Shown piece by piece: positions 8,467 to 18,048 of a stretch of DNA of 64,000 bases (positions within the stretch are counted from its first letter, which is position 1; every line of letters begins with the position of its first letter). A program made the position numbers and the translations under genes. Source of the stretch: AC-32 sp963772975 (GTDB lineage: Bacteria; Actinomycetota; Thermoleophilia; Gaiellales; Gaiellaceae); assembly GCA_963772975.1 (NCBI GenBank), contig CAVYZH010000004.1, positions 124,001-188,000 of the forward strand. The letters run 5' to 3'. Under the pieces are notes generated by a model, which had not been told where the DNA came from, searched no databases, and was given only the letters and a program-made list of their open reading frames with translations.

Positions 8467-9608
8467 GGAGATCCAGGAGGCGCGGGCGCGGCTGGAGGGC
8501 ATCGCGCGTGTGACCCCGGTCTACGGCACCGAGACGCTCTCGAAGATCATCGGCCGGGAGGTCGCGCTGAAGGCCGAGAACCTGCAGCGCACGGGCTCGT
8601 TCAAGATCCGCGGCGCGGTCAACAGGATCGCGACGCTCTCGGAGGCCGAGCGGCGCGCGGGCGTCGTCGCGGCCAGCGCGGGCAACCACGGTCAGGCGGT
8701 GGCCTGGGCGGCGCGCGAGGCGGGCGTCAAGGCGACCGTCTTCGTGCCGCAGGACGCGCCGATGGCGAAGGTCGAGCCGACCAAGAACTACGGCGGTCAC
8801 GTCGAGCTCGTGGGCGCGACCTTCGAGGACGCGCTCGCGGCGGCCCTCAGGCACGCGGAGGAAACCGACGCCATCGTTCGTCCACCCGTACGAGGACGAG
8901 CGCGTGATGGCGGGCCAGGGGACGATCGGGCTCGAGCTCGTCGAGCAGGTGCCGCAGGCGGGAACGGTCGTGATCCCCGTAGGCGGCGGCGGCCTCTCCT
9001 CGGGAATCGGCCTGGCACTGCGGTCGGTTCGCCCGGACGTGCGGATCGTCGGCGTCCAGGCGGGGCTCTCCGGCCCGACGATCGCGGACGGGATCGCGGT
9101 CAAGCAGGTCGGCGTCAAGACGAGCGCGATCCTCGAGGACGTGCTCGACGACCTGATCCCGGTCGGCGACGACGAGATCTGCCGCGCGATCGTGCTGCTG
9201 CTCGAGCGGACGAAGCTCGTCGTCGAAGGCGCGGGCGCTGTTGGCGTTGCGGCGCTGCTCACCGGGAAGGCCGGCGGCGAGGGCCCGGCGGTCGCAATCC
9301 TCTCCGGGGGCAACATCGACCCGACCGTGCTGATCTCGGTGATGCGGCACGGGCTGACCACGGCCGGTCGCTACCTCGTCGTGCGCAGCCGGCTGGACGA
9401 CCGGCCTGGCGAGCTGATCAAGCTGCTCAAGCTCGTGGCGCAGGAGCGGGCGAACGTGATCTCCGTCGATCACCACCGCGAGGGCATGGCCGTGCCGGTC
9501 TACCAGAGCGAGATCGAGCTGACGCTGGCGATGCGGGACGAGCACCACTGCTCGGTGCTGCTCGAGACCCTGCGCAGCCTCGGCTACCAGGTCGAGCGGC
9601 TCCGGTAA
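8444..9608 (+). CDS. ilvA: threonine ammonia-lyase with ACT domain (single-base frameshift)
   Basis: A PLP enzyme that deaminates threonine (and serine) to 2-oxobutyrate. The N-terminal frame has the PLP lysine in G-S-F-K-I-R-G-A (residue 54 from ATG 8444) and A-S-A-G-N-H-G-Q-A-V-A. The C-terminal frame has the glycine-rich phosphate loop G-G-G-G-L and an ACT domain in the last 80 residues. Removing the G at 8876 joins the frames as D-A-I-F-V-H-P-Y-E-D-E-R and gives 387 residues. The start lies inside meaB (TTG 8438 is an alternative). Uncorrected, the first frame runs on in frame into the next gene and creates a false 1495-residue protein. Confidence 0.85.
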
Positions 9609-9610
9609 CG

Positions 9611-12600
9611 ATGATCGTCTGCGCCGACTGCGGGCGCGAGAACCCCGACGAGGCCCGCTACTGCCTCGCCTGCGGCGCGCGCCTGCGAGCCGGGGCTCCG
9701 CGCCGGGAGGAGCGCAAAGTCGTCTCGATCCTGTTCGCTGACCTCGTCGGCTTCACCTCGCGGGCGGAGAAGCTCGACCCCGAGGACGTGCGCGCGACGC
9801 TCTCGCCCTACTACGCACGCCTGCGGGCCGAGCTCGAGCGTCGCGGCGGGACGGTGGAGAAGTTCATCGGTGACGCCGTGATGGCGGTCTTCGGCGCCCC
9901 GGTCGTGCACGAGGACGACCCCGAGCGCGCCGTTCGCGCGGGGCTCGCGATTCGCGACGCGATCGTCCAAGACGGCGAGCTGCAGGTGCGGGTCGCGGTG
10001 ACCACGGGCGAGGCGCTGGTCTCGCCGGAGGCAAGCCCCGCAGAGGGCGAGGGCATGGTCGCTGGCGACGTCGTCAACACGGCCGCACGGCTGCAGAGCT
10101 CCGCGCCGGTGAACGGGATCCTCGTCGACGAGACGACCCAGCGTGCGACCGCACGGGCGATCGAGTACCGCGAAGCCGAGCCTGTGCAGGCGAAGGGCAA
10201 GGTCGAGCCGGTGCACGTCTGGGAGGCGGTCGAGGCGCGGTCCCGCTTCGGGGTCGACGTCGTCCAGGAGGGCGCCGTGTTCGTCGGCCGCCGCCGCGAG
10301 CTGGACTTCCTCACCGACGCCTTCGGGCGTGCGCGCGAGCAGCGCACGCCCCAGCTCGTGACCCTCGTCGGCGTCCCCGGGATCGGCAAGAGCCGGCTCG
10401 TCTACGAGCTGTCGCGCGTCGTGGATGCCGAGGAAGAGCTCGTCTTCTGGCGGCAAGGACGCTCGTTGCCGTACGGCGAGGGCGTCACCTACTGGGCGCT
10501 CGCAGAGATGACCAAGGCACAGGCCGGCATTCTCGAGTCGGACCCGCCGGAAGAGGCCGAGCGCAAGCTGGCGGAGGCCGTCGCCGGTCTCCACAACGAG
10601 AGCCCCGAGCGGCTGCTCAAGGGTCTGCGCCCACTACTCGGCCTCGGCTCGGACGGGGAGGCGAGCGGGGAGCGCTCCGAGCGCTTCGCGGCCTGGCGCG
10701 AGTTCCTGGACGGCCTCGCCGAGCAGCGCCCGACGGTGCTCGTCTTCGAGGACCTGCACTGGGCCGACGACGACCTGCTCGACTTCGTCGACCACCTTGT
10801 CGACTGGAGCACCGGGGTGCCGCTGCTCGTTGTCTGCACGGCCAGGCCGGAGCTGCTGGAACGGCGTTCCGGCTGGGGAGGGGGCAAGCCGAACGCGCTG
10901 ACGATCTCGATCGCGCCGCTCTCCGACGACGAGACCGCGCGCCTGCTCTCCAGCCTGCTCGAGCGTTCCGTGCTCCCGGCGGAGGTGCACGCGTCGCTGC
11001 TCGCACGGGCGGGCGGCAACCCGCTCTACGCCGAGCAGTTCGCGCGTCTGCTCGCGGAAACCGGGGCAGACGAGGAGCTGCCGCTGCCCGAGAACGTGCA
11101 GGGAATCATCGCGGCGCGCCTCGACGGGCTCCCGGCCGCCGAGAAGCAGCTGCTGCAGGACGCGGCGGTGCTGGGGAAGGTCTTCTGGCTCGGCGCCGCC
11201 TGTGCCGTCGGCGGAATCGAGCCCGAGCAAGGCGAGGCCCGCCTGCACGCGCTGGAGCGCAAGGAGTTCGTGCGCCGTGAGCGCCGCTCCTCCGTGGGCG
11301 GCGAGGAGGAGTACGGTTTCCGCCACGTGCTCGTGCGGGACGTCGCCTACGGGCAGATCCCGCGCGGTGCCCGCGCGGAGCGGCACGAGCGGGCCGCGGC
11401 CTGGCTCGAGGCGCTTGGGCGGCCGGAGGACCACGCGGAGATGCTCGTCCACCACTACCTCGAGGCGATCGCCCTCAGGCGCGCTTCCGGCGGCGCCGAG
11501 TCGGCCGAGCTGGCGACTCGAGCTCGGCTCGCCGCTCGCGGCGCGGGAGACCGGGCACTCGCACTCAGCGCGTTCCCCGCTGCCGCCCGCTTCTACGAGT
11601 CTGCGCTCGAGCTGTGGCCGCCTGACGACGAGGAGCGGCCGGAGCTGCTCCTGGCCTACGCGCAAGCCCGTGTCGACGACGTCGCGCTCGACGATTGGGT
11701 TCTGACCGAGGCGATCGAAGGCTTCCTGCGGGCCGGGAAGATCGAGAAGACCGCGGAGGCCGAGGCCCGCCTCGGCAGTGTCTGGCTGAACCGGGGTGAC
11801 CGCGACCGCGCGCTGGAGCACCTGGAGCGGGCGCGCGCACTGGTCGAGCAGCGAGGCCCCTCCGCCGCCAAGGCGTACGTCTACCAAGAGCTCGCGCGCG
11901 TGCTGATGATGGCGGAGGAGCTGGAGCGGTCGATCGAGCTCGTGTCCGAATCGCTCGAGCTGGCCGAGTCCTTGGGCCTGGAGGCCATCCGCTCGCGCGA
12001 TCTCAACACCCGCGGCACGGCACGCATCCTCAACGGCGACATCGCCGGGCTCGAGGACCTCCATCGCGCGGTCGAGATCGGGGCCGCTGCGCACTCACAC
12101 GAGGAGGCCTCGGCGGCGGCCAACCTGACCTGGATGCACGTCCGCCTTGGCGAGCTGCGCCGTGCGAGCGAGCTCCACGAGCAGACGGTGGCGATTGCCG
12201 ACCGGCTCGGGGTGATCGGTTTCATCCGCTGGCAGCAGGTCGAGCACGTCGCCCACTGCTACTGGGAGGGCCGCTGGGACGAGGCGCTTGCGACCGCCGA
12301 CGAGTGGTTGGCGGAGATCTCGGAGGCCCCGAGCCACTACATGGAGAGCAACTGCCGGATGTTCCGCGCGGCGATCTGGCTTGCGCGTGGTCGCATCGAC
12401 GAGGCGGCCGCCGAGGCGCAGCTGAGCACCGAGTTGACCCGGCCTGTGAAGGATCCGCAGTCGGTAAACCCGTCGCTGACCATGCACGCCCGGGTGTTGC
12501 TCGCCCACGGTGAGCGAAGGGCCGCTGCGGCCCTCGCCGACGAGCTCGTCGAAGAATGGCGGAAGACGGGGATCGTCCATCCCACCGAATGTGCCGACGC

Positions 12601-12925
12601 GCCCTGGGTCTTTATCGACCTGGGACGCTCCAACGAGCTCGAGGAGGCGCTGGCGACAGCGAAGGCGAAGGCCTTTACCCCCTGGCACGAGGCGGCGCAC
12701 CGAGCGATCCGCGGTGACCTCGTCGGGGCGGCGGACGTCTATGCGCAGATTGGCTCGGTGCCGGACGAGGCGCACGCGCGGCTGCGAGCCGCGGAGGCGT
12801 TCGTCCAGGAAGGGCGGCGGGCCGAGGCGCATGCGCAGCTCAGCGTTGCATTGCCCGTGTTCGCGCAGCTCGGCGCGACGGCCTGGACGGCCAGGGGCGA
12901 AGCGCTGCTCGCCGAGTCAGCCTGA
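9611..12925 (+). CDS. zinc-ribbon / class III adenylate cyclase / AAA ATPase / TPR regulator
   Basis: A 1104-residue multidomain protein. Residues 4-24 form a CxxC...CxxC zinc ribbon. A class III nucleotide cyclase follows (about 36-200) with both metal aspartates visible in I-L-F-A-D-L-V-G-F and K-F-I-G-D-A-V-M-A-V-F-G. Next comes a STAND-type ATPase with P-loop lysine at about 260 and Walker B L-V-F-E-D-L-H-W-A-D. The rest is helical TPR-like repeats. It probably couples an unknown input to cAMP production. It starts 2 bases after ilvA and ends overlapping the convergent MBL gene by 9 bases. Confidence 0.85.
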   Translation: MIVCADCGRENPDEARYCLACGARLRAGAPRREERKVVSILFADLVGFTSRAEKLDPEDVRATLSPYYARLRAELERRGGTVEKFIGDAVMAVFGAPVVHEDDPERAVRAGLAIRDAIVQDGELQVRVAVTTGEALVSPEASPAEGEGMVAGDVVNTAARLQSSAPVNGILVDETTQRATARAIEYREAEPVQAKGKVEPVHVWEAVEARSRFGVDVVQEGAVFVGRRRELDFLTDAFGRAREQRTPQLVTLVGVPGIGKSRLVYELSRVVDAEEELVFWRQGRSLPYGEGVTYWALAEMTKAQAGILESDPPEEAERKLAEAVAGLHNESPERLLKGLRPLLGLGSDGEASGERSERFAAWREFLDGLAEQRPTVLVFEDLHWADDDLLDFVDHLVDWSTGVPLLVVCTARPELLERRSGWGGGKPNALTISIAPLSDDETARLLSSLLERSVLPAEVHASLLARAGGNPLYAEQFARLLAETGADEELPLPENVQGIIAARLDGLPAAEKQLLQDAAVLGKVFWLGAACAVGGIEPEQGEARLHALERKEFVRRERRSSVGGEEEYGFRHVLVRDVAYGQIPRGARAERHERAAAWLEALGRPEDHAEMLVHHYLEAIALRRASGGAESAELATRARLAARGAGDRALALSAFPAAARFYESALELWPPDDEERPELLLAYAQARVDDVALDDWVLTEAIEGFLRAGKIEKTAEAEARLGSVWLNRGDRDRALEHLERARALVEQRGPSAAKAYVYQELARVLMMAEELERSIELVSESLELAESLGLEAIRSRDLNTRGTARILNGDIAGLEDLHRAVEIGAAAHSHEEASAAANLTWMHVRLGELRRASELHEQTVAIADRLGVIGFIRWQQVEHVAHCYWEGRWDEALATADEWLAEISEAPSHYMESNCRMFRAAIWLARGRIDEAAAEAQLSTELTRPVKDPQSVNPSLTMHARVLLAHGERRAAAALADELVEEWRKTGIVHPTECADAPWVFIDLGRSNELEEALATAKAKAFTPWHEAAHRAIRGDLVGAADVYAQIGSVPDEAHARLRAAEAFVQEGRRAEAHAQLSVALPVFAQLGATAWTARGEALLAESA

Positions 12926-14234
12926 GCCGCAGCGCCTGAAGGCGGTCAGCTGGTGGCCGCGGCTCTGCCAGTCGTCGACGCCGCCGTGCAGCACCGGCCG
13001 CGCGCGGACGCCCTCGGCGGCCAGCACGCTCGCGGCCACGCCGGCGCGCGCGCCGCTGGAGCAGATTGTCACCACCGGGCGGCCGTTGTCGAGCTCGTCC
13101 CGGAACGCGCGCACGAGCCGGTAGGGAATGTGCCGGGTACCCGCGATGTACCCCTCGTCGCGCTCGTCCTTCTCGCGCACGTCGAGCACCTCGGCCGCGT
13201 CGTCCGCCAGCAGCGCCTCCAGCTCGTCCATGCGGACCGGCTCGATCCGCTCCGGCGTCTCGAGCTCGAGCACGTAGCCGGCGACGGCGAGCAGGCCGAC
13301 CGCGTTCAGGCGCCGGGCGGCGTCGGCCGCGTCGTCCGGCGAGGAGGCGTGGATCGTGATCGGCTCATCGTGGTCGAGCACGAAGCCGGCCTTCGTCCCG
13401 ACCGAGGAGCCGTCGAGCGGCACGTTCACCGCCCCGTGCGCGTGGCCCGCCGCGTATGCGTCGGCAGTGCGGACGTCGAGCAGCTGCCCTCGCGGCGCCT
13501 CGAGCCGCTCGAGCGGCGGCTGCGCGGCCAGGAAGGGCCCGCGGTTCAGCGCCACGACGCGCTCGACCGTCGGCGGCCGCGGCGCCGAGATCGCTGCCGA
13601 GTGCGCGACGAACTCCTGCAGGTCGCCGATCCTGAGCGCCTGGTTGCTCAGCCGCTCCATTCCGATCGTCGAGGTCTTCTCGCCGCGAAGCCCGGCACCG
13701 CAGAGGGAGCCGCCGGTATGGCCGGGGTCGACCTCTGTCTCGTCGGGCAGCTCGGACAGCCGCCGTAGCGAAGCGAAGAGATCCTCCGCGCCCTCGCGCG
13801 CCTCGACCGCGAGGTCGGGCCGCGCGGCGTCGCCGACCAGCAGCGAGTCGCCGGTCAGCAGGTGGCCTGCGACGAGGAAGCAGCAGTGCTCGGGCCGGTG
13901 GCCGGGCGTGTGCATCACGCGAATCGCCAGCGAGCCGACCGTCGACCTCGGCGCCGTCCTCGAGTGGCTCGTGCGGGTACTCGGCCTCGGCAAGCGTGTG
14001 GATCGAGACGCGCACGTCGTGCTCGAGGGCGAAGCGGCCGTGCCCGGAAACATGGTCGGCGTGGTTGTGCGTCTCGAGCACGCGCACGATCCGCACGCCC
14101 GCCCGCTCGGCCGCCGCGAGGTAGGGCTCGATCGCGTAGGCGGGGTCGATCACCGCCGCCTCGCCGGCCGTCTCGTCGCCGATCAGGTAGGACGCGCAGC
14201 CGAGATCGTCGTCTACGAGCTGCTGGAAGAGCAC
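12917..14234 (-). CDS. metallo-beta-lactamase / double rhodanese protein (single-base frameshift)
   Basis: About 438 residues after repair. The N-terminal MBL domain has T-H-N-H-A-D-H-V-S-G-H (metal site), then H-T-P-G-H and D-P-G-H in the second frame. Two rhodanese-like domains follow: the first has V-R-T-A-D-A-Y with no catalytic Cys visible, while the last has I-C-S-S-G-A-R-A with a candidate catalytic Cys. Such fusions act as persulfide dioxygenase/sulfurtransferases or related thiol hydrolases. The frames join if one C of 13939-13940 is dropped, giving V-D-V-G-S-L-A-I-R-V. GTG 14234 is chosen because V-L-F-Q-Q-L-V-D-D-D-L-G-C is where family similarity begins. Confidence 0.8.
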
Positions 14235-14262
14235 TTCGCCAGTGACCGTACCAACGTGCGCC

Positions 14263-14296
14263 GCTAGCTTTCTTGAAGTAAGCCCTTGGCTCAACG
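14263..14296 (+). repeat. interspersed repeat, copy 1 (GCTAGCTTTCTTGAAGT + TTGGCTCAACG)
   Basis: GCTAGCTTTCTTGAAGT at 14263-14279 is followed after 6 bases by TTGGCTCAACG at 14286-14296. The same two blocks recur with the same spacing at 17939-17972, and the first block recurs at 26338-26354. No start codon follows here (GTA instead of GTG). Confidence 0.6.
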
Positions 14297-14332
14297 ATGC
14301 GGTTTGTGGCCGTAGTCGGCTTCTCCGGGCCT

Positions 14333-14361
14333 CACCGGGGCCACACCGGGGCCACACCGGG
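14333..14361 (+). repeat. 11-bp tandem repeat, 2.6 copies
   Basis: The unit CACCGGGGCCA occurs twice in full and once in part, directly downstream (minus sense) of the recombinase remnant. It may be a recombinase arm site. Confidence 0.6.
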
Positions 14362-14408
14362 AAGGCGCTCGGGCGTCTTGGCTGCCGCGCGGCGTCGTAG
14401 GCAGCGAG

Positions 14409-14567
14409 TCAGAACGAGCGCCACTCGTCGCCCTCGGGCTCACTGATCACGTGGCCGTAGACGTTGTGCAGCATCGAGGCCTTCGAGTGCCCCGACCACT
14501 GCTTGACCAGCACCGGCTCGAAGCCGTGGGCGAGCCAGAGCGAGCAGCGCCGGCGCGCAAGCTTGGG
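14409..14567 (-). pseudogene. tyrosine recombinase (phage-type integrase) C-terminal remnant
   Basis: The last about 50 residues of this frame (L-W-L-A-H-G-F-E-P-V-L-V-K-Q-W-S-G-H-S and later N-V-Y-G-H-V) match the C-terminal catalytic end of tyrosine recombinases, with the box II histidine in G-H-S and the tyrosine nucleophile in V-Y-G-H. Upstream residues are unrelated, and the box I arginine region is absent or garbled, so only the 3' end of the gene survives. It is next to a short tandem repeat and an interspersed repeat, consistent with the scar of an old integrated element. Confidence 0.6.
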
Positions 14568-14618
14568 ACTGCGGTCGGGTTCCCGAAGGCAGGTTTCGCG
14601 CGCCGTCGGACAGCGCCC

Positions 14619-14648
14619 TTGACGTCTTGCCTCCCCATCGGGCAATCT
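14619..14648 (+). promoter_or_regulatory. promoter TTGACG - 18 bp - CAATCT
   Basis: TTGACG at 14619-14624 and CAATCT at 14643-14648 lie just before the GTG at 14657, so the transcript would begin at or next to the start codon. Confidence 0.5.
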
Positions 14649-14656
14649 CGGGTCCG

Positions 14657-15448
14657 GTGACTCCTGGTCGCGTCATCCTCATCGTCCTCGGCAGCATCGG
14701 GGTCCTGTTCGGACTGGCCCTGATGGCAGGCGGAGGCTTCCTGCTCTGGGCCGACCGCACACAGCGCGACGACGGCTACCTGACGACGCCGAGCGAGCGG
14801 TTCGCAACGCCGACCTACGCCCTGACGCGCACGCGGCTCGAGGTCGACACCAACGGAGAGGGCTGGGTCTTGAACGAGAGTTGGTTCGGCAAGGTGCGGA
14901 TCCGCGGCGAGAGCCCCGCCGGGAAGACGCTCTTCATCGGCATCGGGCCGCAGGCGGAGGTCGCGAGGTACCTCGGAACCGTCGCCTACGCGAATATCCA
15001 GGACCTCGACTTCGATCCCTTCCACGTCACATATCTGCCGGTCACTGGAGGCGCACCGAAAGGGCCGCCGACCGAGCAGTCCTTCTGGGCGGCCTCTGCC
15101 TCCGGAGTCGGAACGCAGACGCTGACCTGGAAGGTGCGCGACGGCGACTGGTCGGCAGTCCTGATGAACGCCGACGGCTCGCGTGGCGTCGCTGCAGATG
15201 TCGACCTCGGCGCCAAGGTGTCGTTCCTGCTCTGGGTCGCGATCGGGGTGCTCCTCGGCGGCGTGCTCGTCACCGGGGGAAGCACCGCGTTGATCGTCCT
15301 TGCTGCGCGGACGCGCCAGGCGCACGTCTGCGCCGCCGGTGCCTCCTGCCGCTGGCGGAGGATCAGGAAGTGGGCCGGCACCCGAGCCTCCCGACCGATC
15401 GGCCGAACAACCCCCGCCCAGCTGAACGCGCTCGCCAGTTCGACCTAG
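14657..15448 (+). CDS. membrane protein of unknown function with two helices
   Basis: 263 residues. A hydrophobic helix lies at about residues 5-30 (ILIVLGSIGVLFGLALMAGG) and a second near 195-220; between them is an extracellular domain with W-F-G-K-V-R-I-R and V-L-M-N-A-D-G-S-R. The pattern resembles uncharacterised actinobacterial two-helix proteins. GTG 14657 is chosen over an upstream ATG because a TTGACG/CAATCT promoter ends just before it. No operon partner is evident. Function unknown. Confidence 0.65.
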   Translation: MTPGRVILIVLGSIGVLFGLALMAGGGFLLWADRTQRDDGYLTTPSERFATPTYALTRTRLEVDTNGEGWVLNESWFGKVRIRGESPAGKTLFIGIGPQAEVARYLGTVAYANIQDLDFDPFHVTYLPVTGGAPKGPPTEQSFWAASASGVGTQTLTWKVRDGDWSAVLMNADGSRGVAADVDLGAKVSFLLWVAIGVLLGGVLVTGGSTALIVLAARTRQAHVCAAGASCRWRRIRKWAGTRASRPIGRTTPAQLNALASST

Positions 15449-15582
15449 ACCGGAAACGCGGCTCTTTCGAGGTCCCGCGGGCGTGACACAGACGATCCGG
15501 CGAGACGCCCTCGGAACCTCTTGACCGGCTGGCTACCCAGGCGTATCGTCGTTTGTCGGACCGTGAAGGATAGGGGGCAGCT

Positions 15583-17805
15583 GTGGCAGGCTCCGTCCAG
15601 AAGGAGAATCTCGCTGCGCGCGCTGGCCGTTGGAGCGCGAGGCACTGGAAGACAGCTGTCTTTGGCTGGCTGGCGTTCGTCCTCGTGGCGTTCTACCTGG
15701 GAATGGTGGTCGGAACAAACTCGCTGTCGGTGAACGAACCGGGGCCGGGTGAGTCCGGCCGTGTCCAGCGGATCCTCAACGATGAGTTCGAGCAGCCGGC
15801 GAAGGAGCTGGTGCTCGTTCAGAGCTCGTCGCTGACCGCGGCGAGCGCGCGGTTCCACGCCGCCGTGCAAGACGTGGTCCGGCGGCTGGAGGCGCAGCCG
15901 AACGCGACCAACATCGAGTCGCCGTTCGCGCCGGGCAGTGCTGGCCGGGTATCGAGCGACGCGCACTCGGCGCTGGTCGAGTTCGACATCCGCGGCAAGT
16001 CCGAAGACGCCAAGGACAAGGTCGAGCCGATCCTGGCGGCGGTCGCGGACGCGCAGGGCGCGAGTCCTCAGTTCACCATCGCGGAGTTCGGCGGTGGAAG
16101 TGCGAACAAGGCGATCAACGAACAGTTCGGCAAGGATCTGCTGAAGGCGGGCGCGATCTCGCTCCCGGTGACGCTGGGGATCCTGTTGTTGACGTTCGGG
16201 GCGCTGGTGGCCGCCGGGATCCCGCTTCTGCTCGCGCTGACGTCTGTGATCGCGGCGATCGGGCTGCTGGCGTTGCCGAGCAAGGTGCTGCCGATGGACG
16301 ACGCGGTAAACGCGGTCGTCCTGCTGATCGGACTCGCGGTCGGAGTCGACTACTCGATGTTCTATCTCAAGCGGGATCGCGAGGAACGCGCGGCCGGACG
16401 GACGGAGTCCGCGTCGGTCGAGGCTGCAGCCGCGACCTCGGGCCGCTCCGTCCTGATCTCGGGCTTCACGGTGATCGTGGCGATGTCCGGGATGTTCATC
16501 AGTGGCGACAAGACCTTTGAGGGCTTCGCGGCGGCGACGATGCTCGTCGTCGCCATTTCCGTTCTCGGCTCACTGACGGTGCTCCCGGCCTTGCTGTCCA
16601 AGCTTGGCGACCGCGTGAACAAGGGCCGCGTGCCATTTCTGCGCAATCCCGATCAGCGCGTCGGCGAGAGCCGCTTCTGGGGCGCGATCGTCGAGCGGGT
16701 CATGCGGCGGCCGCTCGTCTCGGGAGTCTTGGCAGCCGGCGTTCCTGATCGCCCTCGCCGTGCCGGCGCTCCGCCTGCAGACGACGCAGCAGAGCACCGA
16801 GTCGTTGCCACGGTCGCTCGCCGTGGTCAGGGCCTACGACAAGATCCAGAAGGCGTTCCCCGGCGACGCGGTCGCTGCGAGGTTGTCGTCGAGGCTCCCG
16901 ATGTCCGCTCGGCCCGAGTCCGTGCCGCGATCGGGGAGCTGAGCCGCCAGGCGCTCGCGAGCGGGGAGATGTTCCGGCCGATCGAGGTCGACGTCAATCG
17001 GGCCGGCACGGTCGCCCTGGTCTCGGTCCCGATTGCCGGTAACGGCACCGACTCCGCCTCGAAGTCCGCCGTCCACACGCTCCGCGACGACCTCGTGCCG
17101 GCGACGGTGGGGAACCTTCCCGACGCGATTACTGGCGTTGGAGGAATGACGGCGAGTTCGATCGACTTCGAGCACCAGTTCCGGCAGAGGACGCCCTACG
17201 TGTTCGCATTCGTGTTCGCGCTGACCTTCGTCCTGATGCTGCTCGCCTTCCGCTCGATCGTGATCGCGCTGATGGCGATCGTGCTGAACGCACTCTCGGT
17301 CGCTGCAGCCTACGGCGTCCTCGTGCTCGTCTTCCAGGACGGGATCGGGCGCGGCCTGATCGGCGCCTCGTCGGGCGGGATCGAGTCGTTCATGCCGATG
17401 TTCCTGTTCGTGATCCTGTTCGGGCTCTCGATGGACTACTACGTCTTCATCATCAGCCGAATCCGCGAGGGCGTCGATCACGGGATGTCGACCGACGAGG
17501 CGGTCGAGCACGGGATCAAGACCTCAGCCGGCGTCGTGACCAGCGCCGCGATCGTGATGGTGCTCGTCTTCTCGGTCTTCATCACCCTGTCCTTTGACCT
17601 GCTGAAGCAGTTCGGCCTGGGCTTGGCCGCCGCCGTGTTGATCGACGCAACGATCATCCGGGGGGTCTTGCTCCCCGCGAGCATGAAGCTGCTCGGCGAC
17701 TGGAACTGGTACCTCCCCAGCTGGCTCGAATGGCTGCCACGGGTTGCTGTTGCGACCGAGCCCGAGCCGATCCACAAAACATCTCCGATGCCGGCTGCGA
17801 GGTAA
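15583..17805 (+). CDS. MMPL-family (RND-type) transporter, two compensating indels
   Basis: A 740-codon frame with the MmpL layout: an N-terminal helix, a periplasmic loop, five or six helices, then a second loop and helix set. Typical blocks are V-D-Y-S-M-F-Y-L-K-R-D-R and M-D-Y-Y-V-F-I-I-S-R-I-R-E-G. MmpL proteins export lipids or other hydrophobic compounds. Between about 16740 and 16878 the frame is nonsense. The neighbouring frame there reads P-A-L-R-L-Q-T-T-Q-Q-S-T-E-S, the expected protein, so there is one extra base at 16737-16741 and one missing base near 16878. The start is GTG 15583 after AGGGGG. Confidence 0.85.
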   Translation: MAGSVQKENLAARAGRWSARHWKTAVFGWLAFVLVAFYLGMVVGTNSLSVNEPGPGESGRVQRILNDEFEQPAKELVLVQSSSLTAASARFHAAVQDVVRRLEAQPNATNIESPFAPGSAGRVSSDAHSALVEFDIRGKSEDAKDKVEPILAAVADAQGASPQFTIAEFGGGSANKAINEQFGKDLLKAGAISLPVTLGILLLTFGALVAAGIPLLLALTSVIAAIGLLALPSKVLPMDDAVNAVVLLIGLAVGVDYSMFYLKRDREERAAGRTESASVEAAAATSGRSVLISGFTVIVAMSGMFISGDKTFEGFAAATMLVVAISVLGSLTVLPALLSKLGDRVNKGRVPFLRNPDQRVGESRFWGAIVERVMRRPLVSGVLAAGVPDRPRRAGAPPADDAAEHRVVATVARRGQGLRQDPEGVPRRRGRCEVVVEAPDVRSARVRAAIGELSRQALASGEMFRPIEVDVNRAGTVALVSVPIAGNGTDSASKSAVHTLRDDLVPATVGNLPDAITGVGGMTASSIDFEHQFRQRTPYVFAFVFALTFVLMLLAFRSIVIALMAIVLNALSVAAAYGVLVLVFQDGIGRGLIGASSGGIESFMPMFLFVILFGLSMDYYVFIISRIREGVDHGMSTDEAVEHGIKTSAGVVTSAAIVMVLVFSVFITLSFDLLKQFGLGLAAAVLIDATIIRGVLLPASMKLLGDWNWYLPSWLEWLPRVAVATEPEPIHKTSPMPAAR

Positions 17806-17938
17806 GGAATTAGTCGGCACCAAGCAGGCCGCCCGGAAGAGGCGGTGCTCAGACCTCCCAGCCGGGGTTGCAAGAGAGGCCGGCTGCGCGCCCCGGCCGC
17901 ACAGCTAAGCGGTTCTCGCTCAACCACGCGGCCGTCGG

Positions 17939-17972
17939 GCTAGTTTTCTTGAAGTGTTGCGTTGGCTCAACG
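17939..17972 (+). repeat. interspersed repeat, copy 2
   Basis: GCTAGTTTTCTTGAAGT at 17939-17955 and TTGGCTCAACG at 17962-17972, the same blocks and spacing as copy 1. Here a GTG follows and opens a 32-codon basic ORF (17954-18052) with no recognisable product. The block TTGGCTCAACGGAGCCGTTAG can also fold as a short hairpin. Confidence 0.6.
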
Positions 17973-18006
17973 GAGCCGTTAGCCGCTGCGTGCGCCTCAG
18001 ACGTTT

Positions 18007-18034
18007 GCGGGGCCTCCGAGGACGGAGGCCCCGC
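18007..18034 (-). terminator. strong hairpin after the repeat-protein gene
   Basis: An 11-bp perfect stem (GCGGGGCCTCC / GGAGGCCCCGC) with a 6-base loop lies 15 bases past the stop of the 18049-19149 gene on the minus strand. There is no U-tract, as is common in high-GC genomes. Confidence 0.6.
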
Positions 18035-18048
18035 GCATTCGCTTCTTG

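Noticed and set aside
8438..12925. A single 1495-codon ORF that looks like a threonine deaminase-cyclase fusion
   Set aside because: The deaminase C-terminal half lies in another frame up to a proper stop at 9608, and the middle of the long frame is out-of-frame arginine-rich nonsense. It is a frameshift artefact.
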